DNA of 6,655 bases. Origin: Hyphomicrobiales bacterium. Lineage in GTDB: Bacteria > Pseudomonadota > Alphaproteobacteria > Rhizobiales > HXMU1428-3. Of this stretch, positions 1 through 6,634 are shown piece by piece. The notes under the pieces were generated by a model. That model saw only the letters and a program-made list of their open reading frames with translations, did not search any database and was not told the DNA's origin. The DNA lies in contig JAJFHW010000010.1 of the NCBI GenBank assembly GCA_021775385.1, positions 1-6,655 of the forward strand, in the 5' to 3' direction. A program made the translations under genes and the position numbers. Within the stretch, counting starts at the first letter, position 1. Every line of letters begins with the position of its first letter.

Positions 1-1667
1 TAGCAGAACAATTATTAGAACGTCTGGAAAAAGCATTCTCTCCGTTATCAGAGCTTTTTAAATCTTCAAAAGATCATAATCTACAAAGCTTTCTAGATGC
101 ACATATTCATACAGCAGAACATTTAGCTGAAAACTTTGAAGAGAGAGAGCAAGCTAAAGAAACCACAGCAACCACAGAAATAAATGAAACTACAGAAATC
201 AATGAAAACAGTAAAACTCAAGAAAGAGAAATTGGTAGTCAATTATGGATAGGCGCCGCTGGAGAGCAGTGCGCTAAACTATACGCTGAAATTATCTCGA
301 TTAAAAATGTCTCTCCCAATTTAAAGGCAAGAGATTATCCTGAGTTTTATCGAAGCCTTGTCGCGGGAGAGACAGTTCGGCCTCTCACGCCTGTTCATCC
401 AAGAATTTTCATTTGGGGCCCGTTTGAAGCGCGTTTGCAACAAACAGATGTAGTCATCCTAGGCGGGTTGAACGAAGGCACCTGGCCAAACACAGCAAAT
501 GCCAATCCATGGCTCTCTCGCCCCATGTGCCAAGAACTTGGCCTGCCAGCACCCGAGCAACATATTGGTTATGGCGCTCATGACTTTGCCTCACTCCTTT
601 GTGCCAAAGAAGTCTACCTAACAAGAGCTAGTAAAACGGACGGCGTTCAAACGGTCCCCTCCAGATGGATCATGCGTATGTCAGCCTTGCTAGACGGATT
701 AGAGGCAAGTGAGCTATTGGAGCCAAAAACCAATGAGCCATTTGATAAATGGGCAGCTCTGCGAGATAAAGTCGAGCCGGCCCCAAAAATTAAAACACCA
801 GCACCCAAACCGCCCGTTGAAGCGCGGCCACGTCAGTTAAGCGTTACACGCATTGAAGATTGGATCGCCAATCCCTATAGCATTTTCGCGCGCTCAATCT
901 TAAAGCTGGCCCCGTTGGAGCCATTAGGCGCACCACCAAACGCAGCCATGCGCGGGCAAATCATTCATAAAGCCATGCAAATCTTTACAGAACATTACCC
1001 AAAAACATTGCCGCAAAACAGTGAAGAGAAGTTAGCAGAAATTTCAGCCGAGCTGATGAAAGAAATCGCATTTCATCCGCAAATTGGCACCTTCTGGCAG
1101 CCAAGGTTTGAGCGCTTTACAAAATGGTTCGCTGAAACAGAACCCGCTCGAAGAGGGGAGTTGAAAGAATGCCACACAGAATTAAGCGGACGCTTAAAAG
1201 TCAAAGCTCCAGCCGGGCCCTTTTTCCTAACAGCAAGAGCTGATCGAATAGATGAAGCTAAAGATGGTAGCTTTCATATTTATGATTATAAAACCGGAAC
1301 CGTACCGAGCCCAGCGAAAGTTAAAGCGCTCTTTAGCCCGCAATTGCCATTAGAAGCCGCCATTCAACAAGAGGCAGGCTTTGAAGGTTTAGAGAAGGGT
1401 GACGTAACGGCTCTCTCTTATATCGCCGCAAAAGGGGGAAGCCCTGCCGGCGTTGAGACCACAATCGGTGGCGATCAGTTAGGTGAGTTGATTGAGCAAT
1501 CTCTAAAGCAATTAGAAAATTTGGTCGCCAAATTTGACAAAGAAGATACCCCCTACAAAGCTCTGCGCCGACATGATTTTAAAGGGCAATATGAATATGA
1601 CGATTACGCTCATTTAGCTCGTGTTCAAGAATGGGGCGCAGAAGATGAGGGGGAGGATAAGGTATGA
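1..1667 (+). CDS. addB: AddB, alphaproteobacterial type, C-terminal ~554 residues (5' end outside window)
   Basis: AddB is the second subunit of the AddAB helicase-nuclease, which processes double-strand breaks for RecA-dependent repair in the cytoplasm. The frame is open from the first full codon at base 3 to TGA at 1665-1667, so the gene runs off the left edge; the TTG at 435 lies inside the conserved stretch HPRIFIWGPFEARLQQTD and is not the start. Visible parts are: a low-complexity Thr/Glu/Asn linker (about 150-235); the family signature GPFEARLQQTDVVILGGLNE with GTWP following; and a C-terminal RecB-like PD-(D/E)XK nuclease with His (codon 966), Asp (1242), Asp-Tyr-Lys (1284-1292) and a QLPLEA motif (1341). 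The end, DYAHLARVQEWG, is typical of alphaproteobacterial AddB. No cysteines follow the nuclease core, so the C-terminal iron-sulfur ligands of Bacillus AddB are absent. Family proteins are around 1000 residues, so about half is seen. The stop overlaps the addA start, implying coupled translation. Confidence 0.95.
   Translation, partial: AEQLLERLEKAFSPLSELFKSSKDHNLQSFLDAHIHTAEHLAENFEEREQAKETTATTEINETTEINENSKTQEREIGSQLWIGAAGEQCAKLYAEIISIKNVSPNLKARDYPEFYRSLVAGETVRPLTPVHPRIFIWGPFEARLQQTDVVILGGLNEGTWPNTANANPWLSRPMCQELGLPAPEQHIGYGAHDFASLLCAKEVYLTRASKTDGVQTVPSRWIMRMSALLDGLEASELLEPKTNEPFDKWAALRDKVEPAPKIKTPAPKPPVEARPRQLSVTRIEDWIANPYSIFARSILKLAPLEPLGAPPNAAMRGQIIHKAMQIFTEHYPKTLPQNSEEKLAEISAELMKEIAFHPQIGTFWQPRFERFTKWFAETEPARRGELKECHTELSGRLKVKAPAGPFFLTARADRIDEAKDGSFHIYDYKTGTVPSPAKVKALFSPQLPLEAAIQQEAGFEGLEKGDVTALSYIAAKGGSPAGVETTIGGDQLGELIEQSLKQLENLVAKFDKEDTPYKALRRHDFKGQYEYDDYAHLARVQEWGAEDEGEDKV
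171..206 (+). repeat. 18-nt in-frame tandem repeat coding TTEINE twice
   Basis: Codons 171-188 and 189-206 encode Thr-Thr-Glu-Ile-Asn-Glu twice, differing at two third-codon positions (acc/act, ata/atc). A partial Thr-Thr unit precedes them at 162-167. They sit in a hydrophilic linker just before the conserved block of AddB that starts QLWIGAAGEQ. I infer a flexible inter-domain linker lengthened by slippage; the frame is kept. Confidence 0.7.
1647..1656 (+). promoter_or_regulatory. Ribosome binding site of addA inside the end of addB
   Basis: GAGGGGGAGG is a strong purine-rich Shine-Dalgarno ending 7 nt before the ATG at 1664. It lies in the last codons of addB, where it encodes the acidic tail, and it supports ATG 1664 as the addA start together with the ATGA stop-start overlap. 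Confidence 0.75.
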
Positions 1668-4600
1668 GCGATCAATCCACTCAAAAATCTACCAAGCAAA
1701 CTATAGAGCCAATCGTTGATCTCACAAAGATTTATGAGCAAACAACGCAAAGCCAAAGTAGCGCCGCAGACCCAAAAACCTCAGCCTTTGTGTCTGCAAA
1801 TGCTGGCACCGGTAAAACATATATTTTGGTCAATCGTGTGCTACGTCTTTTGTTGCGTGGTAACGAGCCCCATAAAATATTATGCCTCACCTTCACCAAA
1901 GCCGCCGCTGCTGAAATGGAAAACCGGCTGTTTGAAACATTGGCAAAATGGGTCACCATGCCAACGAAAGAGCTTGTAGATCAAGAAAACAACGAAAGCC
2001 TTGCCAAAGTTTTAGGATGTGATCCCTCAACACAAGAGATAGAACTCGCCCGCCGCTTGTTTGCAAAATCAATCGAAACGCCAGGCGGCATGAAAGTTCA
2101 AACGATCCATAGTTTTTGCGAAAAGCTGTTGCAACGCTTCCCGTTAGAAGCCGAAGTGCCACCGCACTTTAAAGTGCTAGATGAAACAGTGGCGAGTGAC
2201 ATTTTAAAACACGCAATGGATCAAGTGCTCACAAAAGCCTTGAGAAACCCTCTAAGTGAGGAAAGCCAAGCTCTTAGCAAAGTCATAAGTTTCTCAAACG
2301 ATAGTCAGTTTGAAAGTTTAGTTTTAAATGCTTTGAGACAGAAATCCATTTGGGGGCCATTGATTGCGCCAGACGCAAAAGCCTTAACCGCATCACTTGT
2401 GACACTGTTGCAATTGCCAGAGAACCAATCGTTACATCATTGGCAAAAAAACATGGAAGCATGTTTGGAAAATGAGTTCATAAAATCTCTAGTACCAATT
2501 CTACATGATGAAGGCAGTAAGAGAGATGGTGAATTAGCACATAAACTAAATGAAGTGCTAAATTCAAAATCAATAGACCATCGCATTAGAACGTTACAAA
2601 AAGCGTTCTTAACAGAGAAAAACGAGCCTCGCTCTGAAAAAACATTGCTCACGAAAGCCATCAAAGAAAATTACCCGGCCCTAGCTAGCCAGCTTTACCG
2701 AGCGCAAGGTGCATTTTATGAATCCTTCATCGCACATGAAAGCTTAACGGTCGCCGAGGCAACAAAATCTCTGTTAATTTTAGCAGATAAAATCATCACC
2801 CTATATGAACAACAAAAGCGCATACGCGCTGCTCTAGATTATCAAGATCTTATCGAAAAAACCGCAGATCTATTGAGCTCACGTCAAAACACTGCTTGGG
2901 TTCTCTATAAACTCGACCAGGGCCTAGATCATATCTTGGTGGATGAAGCCCAAGACACAAGCCCAGAACAGTGGCAAGTGATCACCAGCCTCACAGAAGA
3001 GTTCTTCTTTAGCGAAGGCGCAAGGGACGCAATGCTTAAAACAGGGGCTAGCCAGGAAGGAGAGCCAAAGTTTGAACGGCGCATTGAAGAACGCACACTT
3101 TTTGCCGTAGGAGATGAAAAACAATCCATCTACGGCTTTCAAGGCGCTGAACCAAAACAATTCAGTGAAATGGGTGAGCACTTTTCAAAAAGTGCTAGGA
3201 GAGCTAATAAGAATTTCAAAACCATTCCGCTCAATCTATCTTTTCGCTCAACTAGTGCAGTCCTAAATTCCGTAGACCTTGTTTTTCAAAAACCTCATTT
3301 AAGAGATTGCCTCACAATGTCCGGGGCAGAAATCACTCACTATTCCAACCGCCAGTTAGAAGCCGGCTTGGTTGAGGTTTGGGATACGGAAAAAGATGAA
3401 AAAATAGAAAAATCAGAAGCGTTCAATCCGCTTGAAGAAGGTGAGGCCCATAATGCAAGCGGTAGATGCGCCGAGAAAATCGCCAAACAAATCAGAAACT
3501 GGTTCGACAATGGTGAAATCCTACAATCAAAAGGTCGCGCCATTGAAGCCGGTGATATTCTAATTTTGGTGCGCAAACGCGCCCCCTTCGCTCCAATGAT
3601 TATCAGAGCATTAAAAGCACAAAATATTCCTGTTGCCGGAGCTGACCGCATCGTCATCACAGAGCAATTGGCTGTGATGGATATGCTTGCCTTGGGAGAC
3701 TTCTTACTCCTACCTGAAGATGATCTGGCTTTAGCTAACCTTCTCAAAAGTCCGATTTTCAATTTAGATGATGATGCTCTGTTTCAACTCTCACATGGGC
3801 GCAAAGGGTCACTGTGGCAAAGCTTGCGTTATTTTGCAAAACGAGAAGAGAAATTTAACGAGGTCGCTAGCCAATTGAGCCTTTGGCTTTCAAGAGCAGA
3901 CATTCTTCCACCCTTTGAATTCTTTGCAAACCTTCTAGAAGGAGAGGGCTTGCGTAAAAAGTTCATCGCGCGTTTGGGTGCTGTTGCTGGCGATGCATTG
4001 GACGAATTTATCAACCTCTCGCTTCAATATGATGAATTAGAGCCTCCGTCTCTGCAAGGGTTTCTCTCTTGGTTGCGCCGCTCTGGTGCTGAAGTGAAAC
4101 GCGATATGGAAAAAGGGCGAAATGAAGTACGCGTCATGACGGTCCATGGCGCTAAGGGACTGGAAGCAGACATTGTATTTTTGCCAGACACTTGCTCGAG
4201 TAAATCAGCTAGTCAATCTGAGAGTTTGCTAAAAATCAAACAACCAGATTTACCAGAGAGCCCGAAAAATAAAAATCTGGTTTCAACCACTCTTTGGTCA
4301 TTGCCAAATAAAAGTCATCTCGCTCCCATCAAAGAAGCACGCACCGCGATATCTGAAGACGCAAAAAGCGAGCAAATGCGCCTGCTTTATGTGGCCATGA
4401 CAAGAGCCCGAGACCGGTTATATATTTGCGGTTTTGAAGGTACAAGAGGTCGTTCAAATGATTGTTGGTACAACCTCATAGATGATGGGTTAGAAGAGCA
4501 CCTGAAAGAAGTCAAAAGAGAAGATGGCACAATTGTACGCCAGTTCCAAACAGGCGAAAAATCAGAAACCATCGAGAGCAAAGAAGCTGTAGAAGAAAAA

Positions 4601-5302
4601 GCAGAAACGGAAGCCTTACCAGGCTGGGCAAAAACAAAAGCTATAACAGAGCCCGTGCGCACCATACCCGTTGCCCCATCAAGTGTGATCCCATATGAAA
4701 CACCAGACGATGATGAAGATAAACTTCCCGTAGAGCCTGCGCTAATCAGCCCCAAAAAAATGGGCGATGATGGTCGCTTCATCAGAGGGCGTTTGGTTCA
4801 TAAATTGCTGGAATATCTACCTGACGTCGATGAGAATGATCGCTTGAAAGCAGCTGAAACACTCGCCAAACATCACGGGCGAGATTTAAGAGAGCGACAT
4901 CAAGCCTCAATTATAAATGAAACTTTAGCCATCATAAATAATCCTGATTACAAAGACTTATTCGGCCCCGGTTCAAAAGCGGAAGTATCTTTAATCGCAC
5001 GCATTACCCCTAAAAAAACAGGGTCAACACCTATCTTACTTCAGGGACAAATTGATAGATTAGTCGTGCGGGAGAACGAAATTTTGATTATTGACTACAA
5101 ATCAAACAGACCAAGCCCAAGAAAACTTGAAGATGTAGCAGAAGCCTATCAAGCGCAGCTCGCTGCCTATCGCATTGCATTACGAGATATTTACCCCAAT
5201 CATAAGCTAAAATCAGCCCTGTTGTGGACAGATGGACCTTATTTAATGGAAATTCCAGACGAAATGCTGGATAAATATGAAGCAATACTGAATAAAGAAT
5301 AG
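1664..5302 (+). CDS. addA: AddA, double-strand-break repair helicase-nuclease, alphaproteobacterial type
   Basis: AddA is the motor subunit of AddAB: a UvrD/RecB-like superfamily 1A 3'-5' helicase fused to a RecB-like nuclease, which unwinds and trims broken DNA ends. It has 1212 residues, normal to slightly long for the family. Helicase motifs occur in order: Walker A SANAGTGKT (44-52); LCLTFTKAAAAEM (73-85); VQTIHSFC (145-152); Walker B DEAQD (427-431); GDEKQSIYGFQGA (483-495); LNLSFRS (523-529); VRVMTVHGAKGLEAD (822-836); and LLYVAMTRARDRLY (907-920). An acidic linker of about 955-1035, rich in Glu and Lys, leads to the nuclease: H1046 in RGRLVHKLL, D1131 in QGQID, D1144-Y-K1146 in IIDYKS, then QAQLAAY. 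The spacing D-13-D-2-K equals that of E. coli RecB (D1067, D1080, K1082), so both activities should be intact. The start overlaps addB by ATGA and follows a strong RBS. No terminator is visible after the TAG, so transcripts may continue into trxA. Confidence 0.97.
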   Translation: MSDQSTQKSTKQTIEPIVDLTKIYEQTTQSQSSAADPKTSAFVSANAGTGKTYILVNRVLRLLLRGNEPHKILCLTFTKAAAAEMENRLFETLAKWVTMPTKELVDQENNESLAKVLGCDPSTQEIELARRLFAKSIETPGGMKVQTIHSFCEKLLQRFPLEAEVPPHFKVLDETVASDILKHAMDQVLTKALRNPLSEESQALSKVISFSNDSQFESLVLNALRQKSIWGPLIAPDAKALTASLVTLLQLPENQSLHHWQKNMEACLENEFIKSLVPILHDEGSKRDGELAHKLNEVLNSKSIDHRIRTLQKAFLTEKNEPRSEKTLLTKAIKENYPALASQLYRAQGAFYESFIAHESLTVAEATKSLLILADKIITLYEQQKRIRAALDYQDLIEKTADLLSSRQNTAWVLYKLDQGLDHILVDEAQDTSPEQWQVITSLTEEFFFSEGARDAMLKTGASQEGEPKFERRIEERTLFAVGDEKQSIYGFQGAEPKQFSEMGEHFSKSARRANKNFKTIPLNLSFRSTSAVLNSVDLVFQKPHLRDCLTMSGAEITHYSNRQLEAGLVEVWDTEKDEKIEKSEAFNPLEEGEAHNASGRCAEKIAKQIRNWFDNGEILQSKGRAIEAGDILILVRKRAPFAPMIIRALKAQNIPVAGADRIVITEQLAVMDMLALGDFLLLPEDDLALANLLKSPIFNLDDDALFQLSHGRKGSLWQSLRYFAKREEKFNEVASQLSLWLSRADILPPFEFFANLLEGEGLRKKFIARLGAVAGDALDEFINLSLQYDELEPPSLQGFLSWLRRSGAEVKRDMEKGRNEVRVMTVHGAKGLEADIVFLPDTCSSKSASQSESLLKIKQPDLPESPKNKNLVSTTLWSLPNKSHLAPIKEARTAISEDAKSEQMRLLYVAMTRARDRLYICGFEGTRGRSNDCWYNLIDDGLEEHLKEVKREDGTIVRQFQTGEKSETIESKEAVEEKAETEALPGWAKTKAITEPVRTIPVAPSSVIPYETPDDDEDKLPVEPALISPKKMGDDGRFIRGRLVHKLLEYLPDVDENDRLKAAETLAKHHGRDLRERHQASIINETLAIINNPDYKDLFGPGSKAEVSLIARITPKKTGSTPILLQGQIDRLVVRENEILIIDYKSNRPSPRKLEDVAEAYQAQLAAYRIALRDIYPNHKLKSALLWTDGPYLMEIPDEMLDKYEAILNKE

Positions 5303-5315
5303 CTGAAAAGAGGGG

Positions 5316-5367
5316 GCTAGAAATATGAGAGGACTTGACTTTATTTCATTCGTTCCTATTTTCTAGC
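5316..5367. other. Imperfect inverted repeat downstream of addA
   Basis: GCTAGAAA (5316-5323) is mirrored by TTTCTAGC (5360-5367), an 8-bp perfect arm pair separated by 36 nt, with one more G-T pair outside. No T-run follows, so it does not look like an intrinsic terminator for addA. The right arm overlaps the -10 element of the RpoH-like promoter, so it could be an operator or chance. I cannot assign a role. Confidence 0.3.
5334..5361 (+). promoter_or_regulatory. Candidate heat-shock (RpoH/sigma-32-type) promoter of trxA
   Basis: CTTG at 5334-5337, then exactly 17 nt, then CCTATTT at 5355-5361. This fits the alphaproteobacterial heat-shock pattern CTTG-N17/18-CYTAT-T, missing only the last G of the longer consensus. 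The same bases also read as a plausible housekeeping promoter, TTGACT (5335-5340), 16 nt, TATTTT (5357-5362), so the sigma factor is uncertain. Transcription would start near 5370, giving a leader of about 120 nt before trxA. The match is seen; use by RpoH is inferred. Confidence 0.5.
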
Positions 5368-5394
5368 TAACAAGATTAAAAGATCAGGAACCGC

Positions 5395-5400
5395 TATAAT
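5395..5400 (+). promoter_or_regulatory. Possible second -10 box (TATAAT) ahead of trxA
   Basis: A perfect TATAAT, 94 nt before the trxA ATG. At 16-18 nt upstream the hexamers (for example AAGATT, 5372-5377) match the -35 consensus poorly, and no extended -10 TG is present. It could be an activator-dependent or weak vegetative start for trxA, or chance in AT-rich DNA. Confidence 0.35.
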
Positions 5401-5452
5401 GTGGGTGAGCCTTAAAGAAATAGAGAGTACCACTCACACAAGCCCGATTGAT

Positions 5453-5483
5453 CTGAAACACAAAAGGCTGAAATACGCAAAGG
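5453..5483 (+). repeat. Imperfect tandem repeat in the trxA leader
   Basis: CTGAAACACAAAAGG (5453-5467) is followed directly by CTGAAATACGCAAAGG (5468-5483), a near duplicate with one extra base. Each copy ends in AAAGG. The second copy forms part of the trxA ribosome binding site; the first leaves an unused Shine-Dalgarno-like sequence 26 nt before the ATG. Confidence 0.45.
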
Positions 5484-5486
5484 AAG
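5480..5486 (+). promoter_or_regulatory. Ribosome binding site of trxA
   Basis: AAGGAAG ends 7 nt before the ATG at 5494, with an A-run between. Spacing and match are good and fix the start of trxA. Confidence 0.75.
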
Positions 5487-5493
5487 AAAAAAA

Positions 5494-5814
5494 ATGGCAA
5501 CTATCACTGTTTCAGATGAAACGTTCGAAGCCGAAGTTCTAAATTCTAACGAGCCTGTATTGGTTGATTTCTGGGCAGATTGGTGTGGACCTTGTAAAGC
5601 AATGGCGCCTGCACTTGATGAAGTTGCCACAGAAATGTCAGGTAAAGCTAAAATCGTAAAAGTAAACCTGGATGATGGCCCAAACACATCAGCTAAATAT
5701 GGCGTACGTGCTGTGCCAACTCTGATGGTTTTCAAAAACGGTGAGCTAGCTGACACAAGAACCGGTGCTCTACCAAAAAGCTCATTAGAAGAGTGGCTAA
5801 ACTCTTTCGTATAA
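5494..5814 (+). CDS. trxA: Thioredoxin 1
   Basis: A cytoplasmic disulfide reductant, reduced by thioredoxin reductase, that donates electrons to enzymes such as ribonucleotide reductase and peroxiredoxins. It has 106 residues, the usual single-domain length. The active site WCGPCK has its redox cysteines at 31 and 34; the buried Asp is D25 in VLVDFWADW; the cis-proline is P75 in VPTLMVFKNGE; a conserved Gly follows at 91 (TGALPKSSLEEWL). These two are the only cysteines. There is no signal peptide, so it is not a secreted Dsb-like protein. A good RBS supports ATG 5494. The gene follows addA by 191 bp, an arrangement known from other Alphaproteobacteria, and has its own promoter-like signals including an RpoH-type match. 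A hairpin terminator follows 21 bp after the stop. The redox partner and stress control are inferred from family knowledge. Confidence 0.97.
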   Translation: MATITVSDETFEAEVLNSNEPVLVDFWADWCGPCKAMAPALDEVATEMSGKAKIVKVNLDDGPNTSAKYGVRAVPTLMVFKNGELADTRTGALPKSSLEEWLNSFV

Positions 5815-5835
5815 GTAAGAGTTAAATAAACAAAC

Positions 5836-5880
5836 AAAAAGCCTGGCGTTAGATTAGAAACAATCACGCTGGGCTTTTTT
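5836..5880 (+). terminator. Intrinsic terminator of trxA, possibly bidirectional
   Basis: Stem GCCTGGCGT (5841-5849) with ACGCTGGGC (5866-5874) gives 9 pairs, two of them G-T wobbles. An inner GATT/AATC stem (5852-5855 with 5862-5865) closes a 6-nt loop. It is preceded by five A and followed by six T, so it could also stop transcription from the other strand. It is nearly identical to the hairpin at 6592-6634. Confidence 0.88.
5841..5879 (+). repeat. Dispersed terminator-type repeat, copy 1
   Basis: This 39-nt stretch matches 6596-6634 at about 33 of 39 positions by hand alignment, in direct orientation and without gaps. The identity covers the loop as well as the stem. Differences in the 3' arm (TG here, CA in copy 2) keep pairing through wobbles. 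Confidence 0.75.
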
Positions 5881-6075
5881 ATGAATTTTTATTCTCATCC
5901 CAAATATTTCTTCGTTTTTCAAAAAATTATATCACTATCTAAACTTTTGAAATCAATAGATCATGACTCTCTCCGTTGTGCAAAATACCGTCCGGCCTGC
6001 TGGGAAAATTCACTAAACTTGGTTTGCTTGAACTTTAAGCACTAGGACAAGTCCATCAATTCCCCGTAATTTAAT
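5881..6075. other. AT-rich spacer between trxA and the last gene, no convincing gene
   Basis: The first 70 bases are very AT-rich. An open frame of 54 codons starts with the ATG at 5881, directly after the terminator T-run, and ends at TAG 6043-6045. It has no Shine-Dalgarno and no recognisable similarity, so I do not call it. A short perfect palindrome GGACAAGTCC lies at 6045-6054. No promoter with both boxes stands out; TAATAT at 6072-6077 is a weak -10 candidate that would put the transcript start after the ATG at 6076. Confidence 0.4.
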
Positions 6076-6582
6076 ATGGGCCACTTAAGGAGAAGAATAA
6101 TAAGTAATGCGATTACAGAACAAGAACTGGCTGATGCACGTAATATTTGGGCTGATGCCCTGATTGCTATCTCCAAGGCTTATGAAGAGAGCGGCATTGA
6201 AGCTGCAACCGAATTAGCAAATGGTGCTCTAGACGCAGCCTATGGCTATAATTTGGGGCCCGTACTTTTCAAACCAACACTCTCAGGTGGAGAGAAAACT
6301 TTCCGCCCGACCCGTGAAGGTGCATTATCTTATTTTGTAGCTCACAATGATAAATACCCAGATGATACAGGTTTTGGTTTGAGAGGGTGGCGCTCAGTTG
6401 CATTCCAAACATCGGCAAGTTTCATACAAGGGGATGTTGCCATGTGGATGGGTTCGGTTTCATTCACAGACAAAGATGGCGCTGTGACGAAGGCTGACAA
6501 AAGCTGGGGCTATAAAAAAGATGAAGCGGGCGTTTTGCGCATAGTCTTGCATCATTCTTCATTGCCATATCAGCCTGCATAA
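6076..6582 (+). CDS. Small NTF2/CaMKII-association-domain-like protein, function unknown
   Basis: A 168-residue ORF (159-160 if the start is later). From memory it resembles a family of roughly 150-170-residue proteobacterial proteins, often labelled phosphoribosyl-AMP cyclohydrolase in databases. That label is doubtful here because the sequence has no cysteine at all and none of the metal-binding motifs of HisI. The layout suggests an NTF2-like cone fold: N-terminal helices (about 13-55), VLFKPTLSGGEKTFRPTREG (63-82), SYFV, GWRSVAFQ (104-111), then strands through the GDVAMWMG and SFTDKDG segments and the closing LRIVLHHSSLPY (154-165), reminiscent of the CaMKII association domain. The relatives I recall carry signal peptides; none is seen here. 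The start is uncertain: ATG 6076 has no RBS, while AAGGAG at 6087-6092 points at an in-frame ATA (6100) just before the conserved AITEQEL segment. The gene lies between two similar terminators. Substrate and role are unknown. Confidence 0.85.
   Translation: MGHLRRRIISNAITEQELADARNIWADALIAISKAYEESGIEAATELANGALDAAYGYNLGPVLFKPTLSGGEKTFRPTREGALSYFVAHNDKYPDDTGFGLRGWRSVAFQTSASFIQGDVAMWMGSVSFTDKDGAVTKADKSWGYKKDEAGVLRIVLHHSSLPYQPA
6087..6092 (+). promoter_or_regulatory. Shine-Dalgarno-like AAGGAG inside the annotated start of the last gene
   Basis: AAGGAG lies 9 nt after the only in-frame ATG (6076) and 7 nt before an in-frame ATA (6100). The next ATG (6107) is 14 nt away and in the +1 frame, where it would give only 18 codons, ending at TGA 6161. 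The site therefore argues against ATG 6076 as the true start. Confidence 0.5.
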
Positions 6583-6591
6583 TTAATGAAC

Positions 6592-6634
6592 AAAAACCTG
6601 GCGTTAGATTGGAAAACATCACGCCAGGCTTTTT
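6592..6634 (+). terminator. Intrinsic terminator of the last gene, possibly bidirectional
   Basis: CCTGGCGT (6597-6604) pairs perfectly over 8 bp with ACGCCAGG (6621-6628); a short inner GAT/ATC stem (6607-6609 with 6618-6620) is also possible. Five A precede the stem and, after one unpaired C, five T follow (6630-6634). It starts 10 bp after the stop at 6582. The A-run on the left would serve as a T-run for a convergent gene on the - strand. Confidence 0.88.
6596..6634 (+). repeat. Dispersed terminator-type repeat, copy 2
   Basis: Second copy of the 39-nt sequence at 5841-5879, about 755 bp downstream in the same orientation. Its stem is fully Watson-Crick where copy 1 has two wobbles, and its outermost pair is lost (A against C). 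Confidence 0.75.

Noticed and set aside
435..1667. Complete 410-residue gene starting at TTG 435
   Set aside because: The frame is open upstream to base 3 and the upstream residues belong to conserved AddB sequence, so TTG 435 is an internal Leu codon.
3340..3762. 140-codon - strand frame inside addA
   Set aside because: Shadow of addA coding sequence with no recognisable domain. The same applies to the 131-codon - strand frame at 4387-4782.
5401..5440. Leader hairpin (GTGAG/CTCAC) as an RNA thermometer or riboswitch for trxA
   Set aside because: The stem is 5 bp plus 2 after a mismatch with a 23-nt loop, and it does not cover the Shine-Dalgarno. Too weak to call.
5412..5867. 151-codon open frame on the - strand opposite trxA
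   Set aside because: It lies antisense to a clear thioredoxin gene, starts inside the terminator hairpin, and has a Ser/Phe-rich composition typical of a shadow frame.
5881..6045. 54-codon + strand frame directly after the trxA terminator
   Set aside because: The ATG abuts the terminator T-run, there is no Shine-Dalgarno, and the product (Phe/Lys/Leu-rich with three Cys) resembles nothing I know. It could be a gene relic, but chance is as likely.
6045..6054. GGACAAGTCC palindrome as an operator
   Set aside because: A 4-bp half site is too short to separate from chance, and no promoter is established beside it.
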